Origin: Treponema sp.
Lineage (GTDB): Bacteria; Spirochaetota; Spirochaetia; Treponematales; Treponemataceae
Assembly (NCBI GenBank): GCA_024402635.1
Contig: JAKSTJ010000015.1
Span: forward strand, 1-50,755
Direction of reading: 5' to 3'
Length of the DNA stretch: 50,755 nucleotides
The translations under genes were made by a program, and so were the position numbers. The notes under the pieces are model-generated. The model made no database searches, was not told where the DNA came from, and worked only from the letters and a program-made list of their open reading frames with translations. Shown one piece after another: positions 40,633-50,095 of this stretch; position 1 is the stretch's first letter; each line of letters begins with the position of its first letter.

Positions 40633-41481
40633 ATGATTATTAATCACAACATGAGTTCTTTATACTCTAATCGTGTTTTGAATATTTCTAATGAAAATGT
40701 TCAGAAGAGTATGGAAAAACTCGCTTCTGGTGAACGCATCAACCGTGCAGGTGATGATGCTTCAGGATTGGCTGTATCTGAAAAAATGAGAAGCCAGATT
40801 CGCGGACTTAACCAGGCAAGTAAGAATGTTATGAATGGAGTTTCATTCATTCAGACAACTGAAGGATATTTACAGGAAACAACTGATATCATTCAGCGCA
40901 TTCGTGAACTTTCTGTTCAGTCAGCAAACGGTATCTACAGCGATGAAGATCGTATGCAGATTCAAGTAGAAGTTTCACAGCTCGTAGCAGAAGTTGACCG
41001 TATTGCAAGTCAAGCACAGTTCAATGGAATGAACATGCTCACAGGTCGCTTTGCACAGGCAGGAAATAACATTATGCAGATTCAGATTGGTGCAAATGTT
41101 GACCAGAACACTCGTGTTTTCATTGGCACAATGACTGCTTCAGCTTTAGGTTTGAAAAACGGTCAGGGTGACGGTGAAAAACTTTCTATTTCAACACCTG
41201 ATCAGGCAAACCTTGCAATCGCAACTATTGATGAAGCTTTAAAGAACATCAATAAACAGCGCGCAGACCTTGGTGCTTATCAGAACCGCTTTGAAATGGC
41301 TGCAAAAGGAATTAACGTAGCTGCAGAAAATACACAGGCAGCAGAAAGCCGTATCCGTGATACAGACATGGCTTCTGAAATTGTGGATTTTACAAAACAC
41401 TCGATTCTCACACAATCAAGTACTGCAATGCTTGCACAGGCTAATTCACAGTCACAGACAGTATTGGCTCTCTTACAGTAG
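40633..41481 (+). CDS. flaB: Flagellin FlaB, second paralogue
   Basis: This second core flagellin of 282 residues is very similar to the first (shared [41 protein letters not shown] and the C-terminal helix [16 protein letters not shown]). It differs mainly in the central loop and the last helix (SQTVLALLQ). I start at ATG 40633 with GGAGGG eight bases upstream; the ATG at 40618 overlaps that site and adds five residues absent in flagellins. The paralogues probably build different filament zones or ratios. The 321-base gap upstream holds the structured RNA at 40477-40581. Confidence 0.96.
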   Translation: MIINHNMSSLYSNRVLNISNENVQKSMEKLASGERINRAGDDASGLAVSEKMRSQIRGLNQASKNVMNGVSFIQTTEGYLQETTDIIQRIRELSVQSANGIYSDEDRMQIQVEVSQLVAEVDRIASQAQFNGMNMLTGRFAQAGNNIMQIQIGANVDQNTRVFIGTMTASALGLKNGQGDGEKLSISTPDQANLAIATIDEALKNINKQRADLGAYQNRFEMAAKGINVAAENTQAAESRIRDTDMASEIVDFTKHSILTQSSTAMLAQANSQSQTVLALLQ

Positions 41482-41588
41482 ACTCACACACTACTCTAAG
41501 TAACTATTGTCTTATTCAAAGGTTGTTTATAGAAATATAGACTATTTTAGAGATATCTTGATGTCATCTTTATTTTAGTCGTTTTAAT

Positions 41589-41616
41589 AAAAAGGGGTTG
41601 CGCCCCCCTTTTTATT
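41589..41616 (+). terminator. Rho-independent terminator after the second flaB
   Basis: AAAAAGGGG (41589-41597) pairs with CCCCTTTTT (41605-41613), a GC-rich stem with a T-tail. Confidence 0.92.
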
Positions 41617-41676
41617 ATTTTTTTTCAGGGAGGATACATATTTTTATAATATGTTTTTAACAAGAAGGAGGAACCT

Positions 41677-42063
41677 ATGAATACAATTTCAACTAATTCA
41701 CCGGTTCAAATGGCAATGGATGGCCAAACTCTATATAATTCTGTTAATACACAATTAAAAAGATTTGGAACAAGCCAACAGAATGTTGCGGCAGTAGCTC
41801 CAAATGGTGCTGAAGTCGCACAGAATATAGCAAATAATATTGCTGAAGTAAAAGCAGATTCACAACAACTTCAGAGAATGTCTGAAATGGTTGATGGTAG
41901 AAAATTACAATTCAACGTTAACAAAGAATTGGATTGTGTTGTAGTTCGAGTTGTGGACTCAAACACAAACCAGGTTGTAAAGGAGATTCCGTCTGAAGAC
42001 ATGCAGAAACTTAAATTAAGAATCCGACAAGCAATTGGAACCTTAATTGACGACTTAGTCTAA
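41677..42063 (+). CDS. flaG: FlaG-family flagellar protein
   Basis: FlaG affects filament length or export in polar and periplasmic flagella. The 128-residue protein has a disordered N-terminal 60 residues and the FlaG domain from about 72: RKLQFNVNKELDCVVVRVVDSNTNQVVKEIPSEDMQKLKL in overlapping pieces matches the usual LxFxxDxxxxxxVVxVxDxxTxEVIRQIPxEE pattern. A strong AAGGAGGA precedes the ATG. A hairpin ACATATT/AATATGT (about 41635-41653) and a second GGAGGA lie in the leader. fliD follows after 21 bases. Confidence 0.9.
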   Translation: MNTISTNSPVQMAMDGQTLYNSVNTQLKRFGTSQQNVAAVAPNGAEVAQNIANNIAEVKADSQQLQRMSEMVDGRKLQFNVNKELDCVVVRVVDSNTNQVVKEIPSEDMQKLKLRIRQAIGTLIDDLV

Positions 42064-42084
42064 TCTGCACTTCTGACAATAACT

Positions 42085-44151
42085 ATGGCCGGATTAAATA
42101 TTCCAGGAGTAACAGACCGCTATAAAACTAGTGAGACTGTTGATAAACTTATGCAAATCGAGCGGATTCCGTTAACAAGGGAACAGAATCAGCTCGAAGA
42201 GTATAAAACACAGCAAAATGCCTGGCGGGAAATTAATTCTCAATTATCATCTCTTCGCGAAACAACAAGGGATTTATATTCCTTTGATAATCCATTTAAC
42301 AGTAAAATTTGTACATCTAATAATGAAGATGCAATTACAGCAGAAGCTACTCGTAGTGCAGATATTCAATCATTTAAAGTTGATGTAATAAAAACAGCAT
42401 CATCAGATAGATTTATGTCTGATGATTTACCATCGGATTTTGAAGTACCTAAAGGTCTTTACACATACAAAGTTTCCGGAAAACAAGTTTCCTTCAACTG
42501 GAAAGGTGGTTCACTAAAAGCTTTTTCAGATGCATTAAATAAAAGAAGCAACGGTGTTATTAAATCAATGGTTATTGGTGCTACTGCTGGTAAAAAAACA
42601 CTTCTTATCGAATCATTGGCAACGGGAAAAGAAAATCGACTTATTTTTGAAGGTGCAGCTAAAGACCTAGCAATGAATTCGGGAATGATTACAGCTTCAA
42701 AACCTTCAAACAACAATTCTTTTTCTATATCTCAGAATTCTATTCAACCTGTAAATTTTTCAAATTCTGAAGATGAATCAAAAAGTCTCCCTACTCTTTC
42801 AACAGCAAGAACTCAATTAACAAATGGAAAAATACATGTAGATCCACGAGGAGCTTTTCAATTAAGTGTTCCTCAAAATGTGGCATCTAATTCAAATAAT
42901 CATATTACATTTACAATTTCTTCTAATAAGATTACAGATATTACAGAAGAAATGAATAAAGAACCGGTAGAACCTGTTTTACCTGATTCAGGATTTGCAG
43001 AATATAGTGGAATCGTTGTACAAAACAGTCCATCTGAAAGTTTATACACAAACGAAATCATTGAAAAAGAAATTGTAAATCCTGTTACTAATAAAAATAT
43101 ATTATATGCAGTAATGAACGATGGAAGCGAAAAACTAATTTCAACACCATCAATTTTATCAGAAGGTGAAGTTTCTATTGATTTACCTTTATCGGAATAT
43201 GAAGGAATCAAAGGTATTCTTGTTAAAAACTCAAATACTTCTTATAGCTTTGATGTATCATCTTTTGCTGTTTATGATTACTCTACAGATACAGGTTATA
43301 CACCAAATCATGCAGTATCAGAAGCAGGAGATGCAATAATTAAATATGAAGGAATAACAATAACACGTCCAACTAACAGAATTGACGATGTTGTTCCAGA
43401 AATTACATTAAATCTCCATGATACAACCGACAGAGCAGCAACTATTAATATTAAACCAGATAAAGAAGCCTCAAAAAATGCTTTAATTAATTTTGTAGGA
43501 AAATACAATCAGGTTGTTGCAAAAATAAATGTTTTGTCTCAATCAAAAAATGAAATTATTGAAGAATTAGATTATTTATCTGATGATGAAAAAGATAAAT
43601 TAAGAAAACAATTAGGAATGTTTCAGACAGATTTTTCATTAACAAGTATAAAATCTAACATGCAGTCAATTATATCAGCCAGTTACAAGTTTGATGAATA
43701 TTCTACATTATCTTTACTTTCACAGATTGGTATTTCAACAAATGCAACAGGTTATTCTGGATCATATTCAGCAAGCAAATTACGTGGATATCTTGAAATT
43801 GATGAAAAAAAACTTGATGCTGCACTCGAAAAAGATATGGATTCAGTAAAAATGCTTTTTGGATATGATTCTGATGGTGATATGATTGTTGATACAGGAA
43901 TTGCATATAAACTTGATAAACAGATAAATGCATATACTCAATCTGGTGGAATTCTTGCATTAAAAACTTCTACTTTAGATTCTAAAATAAAAAGTTCAGA
44001 AAAACAAATTGCAAGACTTGAAGATCAGATGAATGCAAAAGAAGCTGATTTACGCCAAAAATACAGTTCAATGGAAGGCTCTTTAAATAGTCTTGAAGCT
44101 CAACAGAATTCAATTTCTAACTTTACGAGACAAAATAGTCCTAGAAATTAA
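42085..44151 (+). CDS. fliD: Flagellar filament cap protein FliD
   Basis: FliD caps the growing filament and folds exported flagellins. The 688-residue protein has the N-terminal coiled region (GLNIPGVTDRYKTSETVDKL, QQNAWREINSQLSSLRE), a variable middle of about 400 residues, and the C-terminal DUF/FliD_C pattern. That pattern has KNALINFVGKYNQVVAKINVLS, GYLEIDEKKLDAALEKDMDSVKMLFGYDSDGDM, and a final coiled coil (KIKSSEKQIARLEDQMN). It is downstream of flaG and upstream of two small unknown genes and tsaE-tsaB. The length is typical of spirochaete FliD. Confidence 0.95.
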   Translation: MAGLNIPGVTDRYKTSETVDKLMQIERIPLTREQNQLEEYKTQQNAWREINSQLSSLRETTRDLYSFDNPFNSKICTSNNEDAITAEATRSADIQSFKVDVIKTASSDRFMSDDLPSDFEVPKGLYTYKVSGKQVSFNWKGGSLKAFSDALNKRSNGVIKSMVIGATAGKKTLLIESLATGKENRLIFEGAAKDLAMNSGMITASKPSNNNSFSISQNSIQPVNFSNSEDESKSLPTLSTARTQLTNGKIHVDPRGAFQLSVPQNVASNSNNHITFTISSNKITDITEEMNKEPVEPVLPDSGFAEYSGIVVQNSPSESLYTNEIIEKEIVNPVTNKNILYAVMNDGSEKLISTPSILSEGEVSIDLPLSEYEGIKGILVKNSNTSYSFDVSSFAVYDYSTDTGYTPNHAVSEAGDAIIKYEGITITRPTNRIDDVVPEITLNLHDTTDRAATINIKPDKEASKNALINFVGKYNQVVAKINVLSQSKNEIIEELDYLSDDEKDKLRKQLGMFQTDFSLTSIKSNMQSIISASYKFDEYSTLSLLSQIGISTNATGYSGSYSASKLRGYLEIDEKKLDAALEKDMDSVKMLFGYDSDGDMIVDTGIAYKLDKQINAYTQSGGILALKTSTLDSKIKSSEKQIARLEDQMNAKEADLRQKYSSMEGSLNSLEAQQNSISNFTRQNSPRN

Positions 44152-44161
44152 GAGGTAATTT

Positions 44162-44755
44162 ATGATTAAAATATATATGAATGAATCTCCAATTGATGTA
44201 AAACTTGAAGAAGAACAGACAATCGGTGATGTATTAAAGTCATTTGAACAAACCTGTGAAGAGAATCAGGCAACTGTTATTGGAATCACAATTAATAACG
44301 AGCAAATTACAGCAGATAAATTTGATGAAATCTCAAGTAAACCTCTAACAGATGATTTATGTTTTAATTTTACTGTAGTTTCAGTTTCTATGATAAAAGA
44401 CGCATTCCTTCAATTATCAGATTTATTTAATACTCTTTCTGATAAAATGGCGCAAGTCCCTGTTGATTTACAAAGTGGAAAAAATAATGAAGTTTCCATT
44501 GCAATTAAAGAAGTTGCAGACAGTATTGATGAACTATGTCATTTTGCATCTTTAGCAACCTTATTTCCAGAAACTTTTAAAGAAGCCATGATTGAAGGTC
44601 ATTCATTTAAAGACTTTTTTACAGACTTTTCACCAATCTTATTAGATTTTGAACAGGCTATGCAAAATAATGATACAGTTTTAATTGGCGATCTTTCAGA
44701 ATATGAAATTTGTCCTAGATTAAAAGCAATTTCAGATGCATTAAAAACAATGTAA
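44162..44755 (+). CDS. Helical protein of the fliD locus, unknown
   Basis: The 197-residue protein begins with an ubiquitin-like strand pattern (MIKIYMNESPIDVKLEEEQ, TIGDVLKSFE) of about 70 residues. A largely helical domain follows (about 78-197: MIKDAFLQLSDLFNTLSDKM, EVADSIDELCHFASLATLFP). It has no motif that I can name. It is ten bases after fliD, where many bacteria carry the flagellin chaperone fliS; no FliS is evident in the window. A chaperone-like role is only a positional inference. Confidence 0.7.
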   Translation: MIKIYMNESPIDVKLEEEQTIGDVLKSFEQTCEENQATVIGITINNEQITADKFDEISSKPLTDDLCFNFTVVSVSMIKDAFLQLSDLFNTLSDKMAQVPVDLQSGKNNEVSIAIKEVADSIDELCHFASLATLFPETFKEAMIEGHSFKDFFTDFSPILLDFEQAMQNNDTVLIGDLSEYEICPRLKAISDALKTM

Positions 44756-44804
44756 GAATTTACTACTTGAAACGCTGCAAATTTTAGAGTAATTTATTAA
44801 TAAT

Positions 44805-45068
44805 ATGCGAGTTGTTGAATTACAGAATTTACAAAGAGAAGAAGGACAAATTTTCTACATCAGAAAATATTCATGTAATATTGTTCTTGAACTTCCAACT
44901 CAAACAGAATCTCCTCAAATCCAATTTACAATTGAAATGGACGGTTTAGGTCGTAAAACAATTGATTTAAAAATTTTACAGAGTGTAAATTATCCTGTTA
45001 TTCCTTTAAAAAAATCAATAACAGAATTTTTAATAAAAGAAGATGATGAAGGTAGACTACCTTGCTAA
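44805..45068 (+). CDS. Small hypothetical protein upstream of tsaE
   Basis: The 87-residue basic/acidic protein has strand-like stretches (CNIVLELP, IQFTIEMDGLG, KTIDLKILQ) and no recognised domain. Its stop overlaps the tsaE start by seven bases, so translation is coupled. No strong ribosome site precedes the ATG, but the coding pattern continues smoothly and the tight overlap supports it being real. Confidence 0.65.
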   Translation: MRVVELQNLQREEGQIFYIRKYSCNIVLELPTQTESPQIQFTIEMDGLGRKTIDLKILQSVNYPVIPLKKSITEFLIKEDDEGRLPC

Positions 45069-45496
45069 AATTTATTACAAAAAATCCAGAAGAGACAATT
45101 TCTTTAGGATATAAAATTGGTCAGAAATTAAAGAAAGGTGATGTTATTGCAATGCAAGGCACATTGGCTGCTGGAAAAACCACAATTACAAAAGGTATTG
45201 CAAAAGCATTAAATATTGATGATACAATCACAAGTCCAACATTTTGTTTAATCAGTGAATATTCCGGAAAAATGCCACTTTATCACATGGATGTTTATCG
45301 TCTTGAAGGTGGTGATGATTTTGTAAATTTAGGAACAGATGACATGATTTACGGCGACGGAGTTTCCATTATTGAATGGAGCGAAAAAATCATGGATGAA
45401 CTTCCTGAAAAAACAATAATTTTAAAAATAACTCCAAATGATGATGGAAGCCGATTAATAGAAATTTCAAATTGGAAAAATGGTGAAATTGAATAA
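45062..45496 (+). CDS. tsaE: tRNA t6A biosynthesis ATPase TsaE
   Basis: TsaE is the ATPase of the bacterial TsaBDE complex that makes t6A37 in ANN-decoding tRNAs. The 144-residue protein has Walker A GTLAAGKTT (33-41; most relatives have GDLGAGKT), then SPTFCLISEY, YHMDVYRLE and the late VSIIEWSEKI. The start is TTG at 45062 with GAAGG upstream; the next Met is inside the Walker region and too late. The stop is 15 bases before tsaB. Confidence 0.92.
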   Translation: MLKFITKNPEETISLGYKIGQKLKKGDVIAMQGTLAAGKTTITKGIAKALNIDDTITSPTFCLISEYSGKMPLYHMDVYRLEGGDDFVNLGTDDMIYGDGVSIIEWSEKIMDELPEKTIILKITPNDDGSRLIEISNWKNGEIE

Positions 45497-45511
45497 TTCA
45501 GGAAATTAAAT

Positions 45512-46189
45512 ATGAAAGGTTTAGCTATAGATTGTGCTGTTTCAAGACTTACGATTGCAGCAAAGAATGATGATTACAAATTTATCTCCGTTTATGATAT
45601 TGGAATGAAACAATCTGAAACAATTGTTCCTGCAATAGATTTAGCTATTAACAAAGCAGGATTAAACAAAACAGATCTGGAATATCTTGCAATTACTGCT
45701 GGACCTGGAAGTTTCACAGGATTAAGACTTGCAATTTCTGCATTAAAAGCAATTGAAATGGCATTTAATATTCCTCTTTATGGAGTTTCTTCACTGGATG
45801 CTTACAGTTATGCATATAAAAACTTTTCTATTCCAGTTTTATCAGCAATTGATGCTAATAAAAATAAATATTATGCCGCAATTTACGAAAATCAAGAAAA
45901 AGTCTTAGAAGATAATGATTATGATATTTCTTTTATAAAAGAAAACATAAAAACTTATGAAGAATTATTAATATGTGGACCAGATGCAAACAAATTAAAA
46001 GAGATTATTATTGAAGATAATAAAAACATTAAAATTTCAACTTTAGTTTTTGAACCAAATGCTGTTGAAAGTTTATTTGAAATTGCTGAATATAAAATTT
46101 TAAATAAAGAATCACCTTTAAAGGATTTTGACGGTCCTATTTATTTAAGAGCCAGTGAAGCAGAAATTAAATTACAGGAAAACCAATAA
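45512..46189 (+). CDS. tsaB: tRNA t6A biosynthesis protein TsaB
   Basis: TsaB is the scaffold partner of TsaD in t6A formation. The 225-residue protein has the ASKHA-type N-terminus (MKGLAIDCAVSRLTIA), the family hallmark AITAGPGSFTGLRLA (about 61-75), VSSLDAYSY and a DANKNKYYAAIY segment (about 112-123). It follows tsaE directly and ends at a bidirectional terminator shared with csrA. Placing t6A genes behind fliD ties a translation-fidelity function to the flagellar transcript, at least in position. Confidence 0.92.
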   Translation: MKGLAIDCAVSRLTIAAKNDDYKFISVYDIGMKQSETIVPAIDLAINKAGLNKTDLEYLAITAGPGSFTGLRLAISALKAIEMAFNIPLYGVSSLDAYSYAYKNFSIPVLSAIDANKNKYYAAIYENQEKVLEDNDYDISFIKENIKTYEELLICGPDANKLKEIIIEDNKNIKISTLVFEPNAVESLFEIAEYKILNKESPLKDFDGPIYLRASEAEIKLQENQ

Positions 46190-46229
46190 AAAAAATAACC
46201 TTGAACTTTAGTCCAAGGTTATTTTTTTT
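46187..46229. terminator. Bidirectional terminator between tsaB and csrA
   Basis: AATAACCTTG (46194-46203) pairs with CAAGGTTATT (46214-46223), with A-runs on the left and T-runs on the right, so it serves both converging transcripts. Confidence 0.9.
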
Positions 46230-46470
46230 ATTTTTTTAACATCTTTGAAAGAACACTTACTGCATTCTTAGTTTTTTCATTATCAGGATTATCAAGAGCT
46301 GCTCTGTTTTCAGATTGAATTGCATCAAAAACTTCCTGTCTAAAAACTTTTACATTTTTAGGTGCTTCAACCCCAATTTTCACCTGATCGCCATGTACAT
46401 CAATCAAAGTAATTACAATGTCATTACCAATTCTGATTTTTTCATCAATCTTTCTTGAGAGAATTAACAT
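46228..46470 (-). CDS. csrA: Carbon storage/flagellar regulator CsrA
   Basis: CsrA is a dimeric RNA-binding protein that blocks translation at GGA motifs, notably flagellin mRNA. The 80-residue protein has [15 protein letters not shown] (1-15), [23 protein letters not shown] as overlapping conserved segments, and a short acidic C-tail. The RNA-contact residues R6 and R44 positions are conserved. Its start overlaps the fliW stop by one base (TAATG) and AAAGGAG lies upstream. fliW-csrA coupling fits the CsrA-FliW-flagellin partner switch. Confidence 0.96.
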   Translation of the reverse strand: MLILSRKIDEKIRIGNDIVITLIDVHGDQVKIGVEAPKNVKVFRQEVFDAIQSENRAALDNPDNEKTKNAVSVLSKMLKK

Positions 46471-46913
46471 TACTTCTCTCCTTTCGAATTTAAGGCTTCG
46501 AGAATATTAACCTTTGTAGACCATCTGTTATCATTTAAAACAACTTGAATACATTGTTTGTTTGATTTATTAATAACAAGTGGTCCCTGAAAATTAGCAG
46601 TAACAGGTCCTCCATTAGCAGGAATTGTTACTATTGTCATAATAATAATATCTTCAGGTTTTTTTATTCCAATTTTTGCAAGTGTTGAATCATCAATATC
46701 TGTTTCATAATTTGAAGAAATCAGAAATGGATCAACAATCAAAAAAGCAAGATTTTTATCTTCCAATGATTGTAACCAGATGAATGGTTCATATTCACAA
46801 TCAACCAATGCATATTTTGTAAGAGATTCAAATCCTAAAAGACCTTCTGGCAAAGTTAAAAGCTGGTCTTCTGAAACTTCAACTATTTCATTATTTTTTG
46901 TTTCAACTTTCAT
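46470..46913 (-). CDS. fliW: Flagellar assembly factor FliW
   Basis: FliW binds either flagellin or CsrA, and so relieves CsrA repression when flagellin is being exported. The 147-residue protein shows [16 protein letters not shown] (about 21-36), [20 protein letters not shown] (about 43-62), [10 protein letters not shown] and the closing NLxGPLVINxxNxxxxQVVL-type pattern ([19 protein letters not shown]). AAAGGAT lies before the ATG. It sits between flgL and csrA in a five-gene operon. Confidence 0.95.
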   Translation of the reverse strand: MKVETKNNEIVEVSEDQLLTLPEGLLGFESLTKYALVDCEYEPFIWLQSLEDKNLAFLIVDPFLISSNYETDIDDSTLAKIGIKKPEDIIIMTIVTIPANGGPVTANFQGPLVINKSNKQCIQVVLNDNRWSTKVNILEALNSKGEK

Positions 46914-46928
46914 TTATTTAATCCTTTA

Positions 46929-48173
46929 TTAACGCATATAGTTTAACAATGTACTTGAATACATTTTACCAGCCTGGCTTAATGTTGCCTGATTTGTATA
47001 ATCAAGCATTTTCATATCAGTAACAGCTTTTGTAAAATCTAAATCACCTTCGCGAGCAATCATTTGTGTAACATCTAATGCAACTTTTGAATTTCTTGTA
47101 GCATTTAACTGAGCTCTTTCATATTCAGCACCATTTTTTGCTATTCGAGTTACAAGATTATCAATACCTAAATCAATTGTTCCCAAAACACGACCACCAA
47201 TTGATTCCTGATCACCTGCAAGTAAAGCATTTCTAAAAGCGATTACAGAATCAAACATTGAACCACCAGAAACTCTTACTCCATCACCAAAATTATATGG
47301 AGGTTTCTGACTTGAATCTTTAATGATACCTAATTCATATAGAGAGCTACCCTGAATATCGTTTACCCATAATTGTCTAGCATCTGTTGTTTCAAAATTA
47401 AGTGCATTTCTTACAGGATCTAAACTAGCTTTTACAGCAGCTCCACTATCATTAATTTTACTGATTAAGGCATAAACATTATCACCTTGAGAAATTTCAA
47501 CTTCAACTCCATCAATAGAAATTACAGAATCTCCACTAGCCTGCCATTGAGTTGCATCTCTTGCACCAAAAATCATTTGATTTTCAGCCCAAAATGTTTT
47601 TACACCTGAATTATCATTTACAAGATATTTATTTTCATCAACTTCAACCTGATTGCTTTCAATGTTTCCGTTGTATCTTAAATTCTGAATTAATGGTATT
47701 CCGGAACCTTCAACATTTCCCATTTCAATATCAAATGCAGTTGCTTTTGTATTTGTTCCAGCAAACAAAGAATTTCCATCAGCATTAACAGCATTGGCAT
47801 TCTGAACAAGTTGTTTTAAAAGTTCATCAACTTCCATTGCCATATTTTTAAGATCATCCTGATTATAAATACCATTTGCACCTGTAACAGCAAGTTCTCT
47901 AATTCTCTGCATAATCTGTAATGAATCATTCATGTAACCTTCTCTTAATGAAAATTCATCAGACAAAGTTTTTGCATTTTTTTCAAAATTATTGATTCTA
48001 TTTACATATGACTGATATCTTACAAGATGACCAGCAGCAATTGGATCATCACGTAACTGCTGAATTTTCTGCTGACTACCAATCTGATTATTTACTTTGT
48101 TTAATCTTGATTCCTGCAATCTTAAGTTAGACTGAGTATTTCTATTATTCATGTTTGAACTGATTCTCTGCAT
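46929..48173 (-). CDS. flgL: Flagellar hook-filament junction protein FlgL
   Basis: FlgL (HAP3) joins hook to filament. The 414-residue protein has a flagellin-like N-terminus (MQRISSNMNNRNTQSNLRLQ, then LRDDPIAAGHLVRY) and C-terminus (DLDFTKAVTDMKMLDYTNQATLSQAG and SSTLLNYMR). The middle of about 220 residues is specific to FlgL (LFAGTNTKATAFD). A very strong AAGGAGGA precedes the ATG, which is also an ANGGA-type CsrA motif. The spacing to flgK is 33 bases. Confidence 0.94.
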   Translation of the reverse strand: MQRISSNMNNRNTQSNLRLQESRLNKVNNQIGSQQKIQQLRDDPIAAGHLVRYQSYVNRINNFEKNAKTLSDEFSLREGYMNDSLQIMQRIRELAVTGANGIYNQDDLKNMAMEVDELLKQLVQNANAVNADGNSLFAGTNTKATAFDIEMGNVEGSGIPLIQNLRYNGNIESNQVEVDENKYLVNDNSGVKTFWAENQMIFGARDATQWQASGDSVISIDGVEVEISQGDNVYALISKINDSGAAVKASLDPVRNALNFETTDARQLWVNDIQGSSLYELGIIKDSSQKPPYNFGDGVRVSGGSMFDSVIAFRNALLAGDQESIGGRVLGTIDLGIDNLVTRIAKNGAEYERAQLNATRNSKVALDVTQMIAREGDLDFTKAVTDMKMLDYTNQATLSQAGKMYSSTLLNYMR

Positions 48174-48206
48174 ATTACGTATCCTCCTTAGGAAGCATTA
48201 TTTCTA

Positions 48207-50081
48207 TTAAACACCTAATCTATTTATTACTGTATCAATCAAACTGTCCCATACAGTAATAAATTTAGCAGCAGCATTATAACCGTGCTGAAATTTCATA
48301 ATTTCTGCTAATTCTTCATCAATATTTACACCACTTATTGAATCTCTTAAATTGTGTAAATCATCCATAATTGCATTCTGACTTAAAAGATTTGTTTCTG
48401 CCTGTTCACCTTTTAATCCAACATTTGTTACAGTATCAGCGAAATAATCATCAAAAGTTCTCATACCGCCAACCATAACTTTTGTATTTCTAATAGAAGC
48501 AATTTCTACTGCAGCTCTAGCATCACCAGTAAATGCATTTCCGGCAGAATCAAGATATCCCGCTGCTACATTCATCACATCATTTCTTATTACTTTATTT
48601 ACTTCAACGTATGCTGATGGATTATAAACAGGACTAACTGCAAACTGAGTTCCTTCAACTAAAGCATTAACAGCATCTGGTTGAGCAAAATCATAAGCAT
48701 TTTCTTCGCCTGGACCATTTAAAATTCCTGAATATCCAGCAAGGAAGAAACCTGAATCTTCAACATGACGAATTACGAAATCAGGATTAGAAATGTCCTG
48801 GGAAGTTGTAGCTTTTAACACAAGATGATTATCTTTATCAAGATAGGCTTTAACTTCACTTTCACTATCATTAATTCTTGCAATAACAGTTTCTACAGTA
48901 TCTGTATGATTGTAAGGAATAACAACATTTCCATTTACTCCAGAAAGAGTCATGACTCCATCAAGTCCAATCTGCTGTGTTAATTCCAATTTATTTTTTC
49001 CAGAAAATCTGAAAATATAGGAAGTATCAAGCTGCCCATCACCATTTCTGTCATAATTACCATTGGTATTTTCAACAAATGGATGCTGTACAAAGAAATC
49101 AAGACCTGTAACTTTATTAGCACCAACAGCATTTCTATGAACATCATTTACAAGGTCAGAAAAATTCATTGTCATTGTATTTAATGATTGAATTTCATTT
49201 CTAATATCAACATCTCTTAATTCAACAAGAGCGCCTAAACTACCACCAGAGAAAAATGCATCATTTCCAGTATCAGTCCATATAAGTTTACTATATCCAG
49301 TATCATCATATCTTGGTTCAAGCCCAATCTCTCTGGAAATACTGCCCTGAACTATTACTCTACCATCAACATGAACCATAAATTCATCAGGATCCCGATT
49401 ATCAGTAGTTATATTTACTAATTGAGAAAGTTTATCTACAAGTAAATCACGTCTATCTAATAAATCATTAGGATTATCACCCATTGCACGAGAACGTACG
49501 ATTTCTGAGTTTAATTCAGCAATCTGACTAGTATAATTATTAACCTGTTGTACAGTTGCTTTAATATCACCATCAACAATATCAGCTACTCCAGTTAAAC
49601 CTTCCCATCTTTGTTTGATTGAATCTGTTAAAGTCACACCTCTAGTAACAACTGCTTGTCTGGCTGACTGATTTTCGGGATGAATTGAAAGTTCCTGCCA
49701 TGATTCCCAGAATTTGTCCATATTAGAACGAACTGAAACATCATATGGTTCATTATAAATCTGTTCCAGCATAGTATAATATTTACTGCGAGTATCCCAA
49801 TATGATTCCTGATTTGCCTGAGCAACAATTCTTTTATCAAGCAGTTCATCTCTTATACGATTTACACTCTGAACATCAACTCCCTGACCTATTTGACCTG
49901 GTCTTTCAGGGCGAGTTAAATCAGGTTTATACAAAGGATCAAATTCTTTAATCTGAACTCTTTGTCGTGAATATCCTTCTGTGCTTGCATTTGAAATATT
50001 ATGACCTGCAGTTGTAATGGCATCTGTATTAGCCATTATGCTTCTTTTACCTAATTCAATTCCAGAAAATGTTGAACCCAT
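48207..50081 (-). CDS. flgK: Flagellar hook-associated protein FlgK
   Basis: FlgK (HAP1) is the first hook-filament adaptor. The 624-residue protein has the N-terminal rod/hook signature (NTDAITTAGHNISNASTEGY, residues about 18-37) and the FlgK-type NLLDRRDLLVDKLSQLVNI equivalent (DLLDRRDLLVDKL, about 206-218). It closes with the C-terminal motif VNIDEELAEIMKFQHGYNAAAKF (about 587-609). AGGAGA precedes the ATG, 14 bases after flgN. It is typical of the family in length and order. Confidence 0.96.
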   Translation of the reverse strand: MGSTFSGIELGKRSIMANTDAITTAGHNISNASTEGYSRQRVQIKEFDPLYKPDLTRPERPGQIGQGVDVQSVNRIRDELLDKRIVAQANQESYWDTRSKYYTMLEQIYNEPYDVSVRSNMDKFWESWQELSIHPENQSARQAVVTRGVTLTDSIKQRWEGLTGVADIVDGDIKATVQQVNNYTSQIAELNSEIVRSRAMGDNPNDLLDRRDLLVDKLSQLVNITTDNRDPDEFMVHVDGRVIVQGSISREIGLEPRYDDTGYSKLIWTDTGNDAFFSGGSLGALVELRDVDIRNEIQSLNTMTMNFSDLVNDVHRNAVGANKVTGLDFFVQHPFVENTNGNYDRNGDGQLDTSYIFRFSGKNKLELTQQIGLDGVMTLSGVNGNVVIPYNHTDTVETVIARINDSESEVKAYLDKDNHLVLKATTSQDISNPDFVIRHVEDSGFFLAGYSGILNGPGEENAYDFAQPDAVNALVEGTQFAVSPVYNPSAYVEVNKVIRNDVMNVAAGYLDSAGNAFTGDARAAVEIASIRNTKVMVGGMRTFDDYFADTVTNVGLKGEQAETNLLSQNAIMDDLHNLRDSISGVNIDEELAEIMKFQHGYNAAAKFITVWDSLIDTVINRLGV

Positions 50082-50095
50082 ATCTAATCTCCTGA

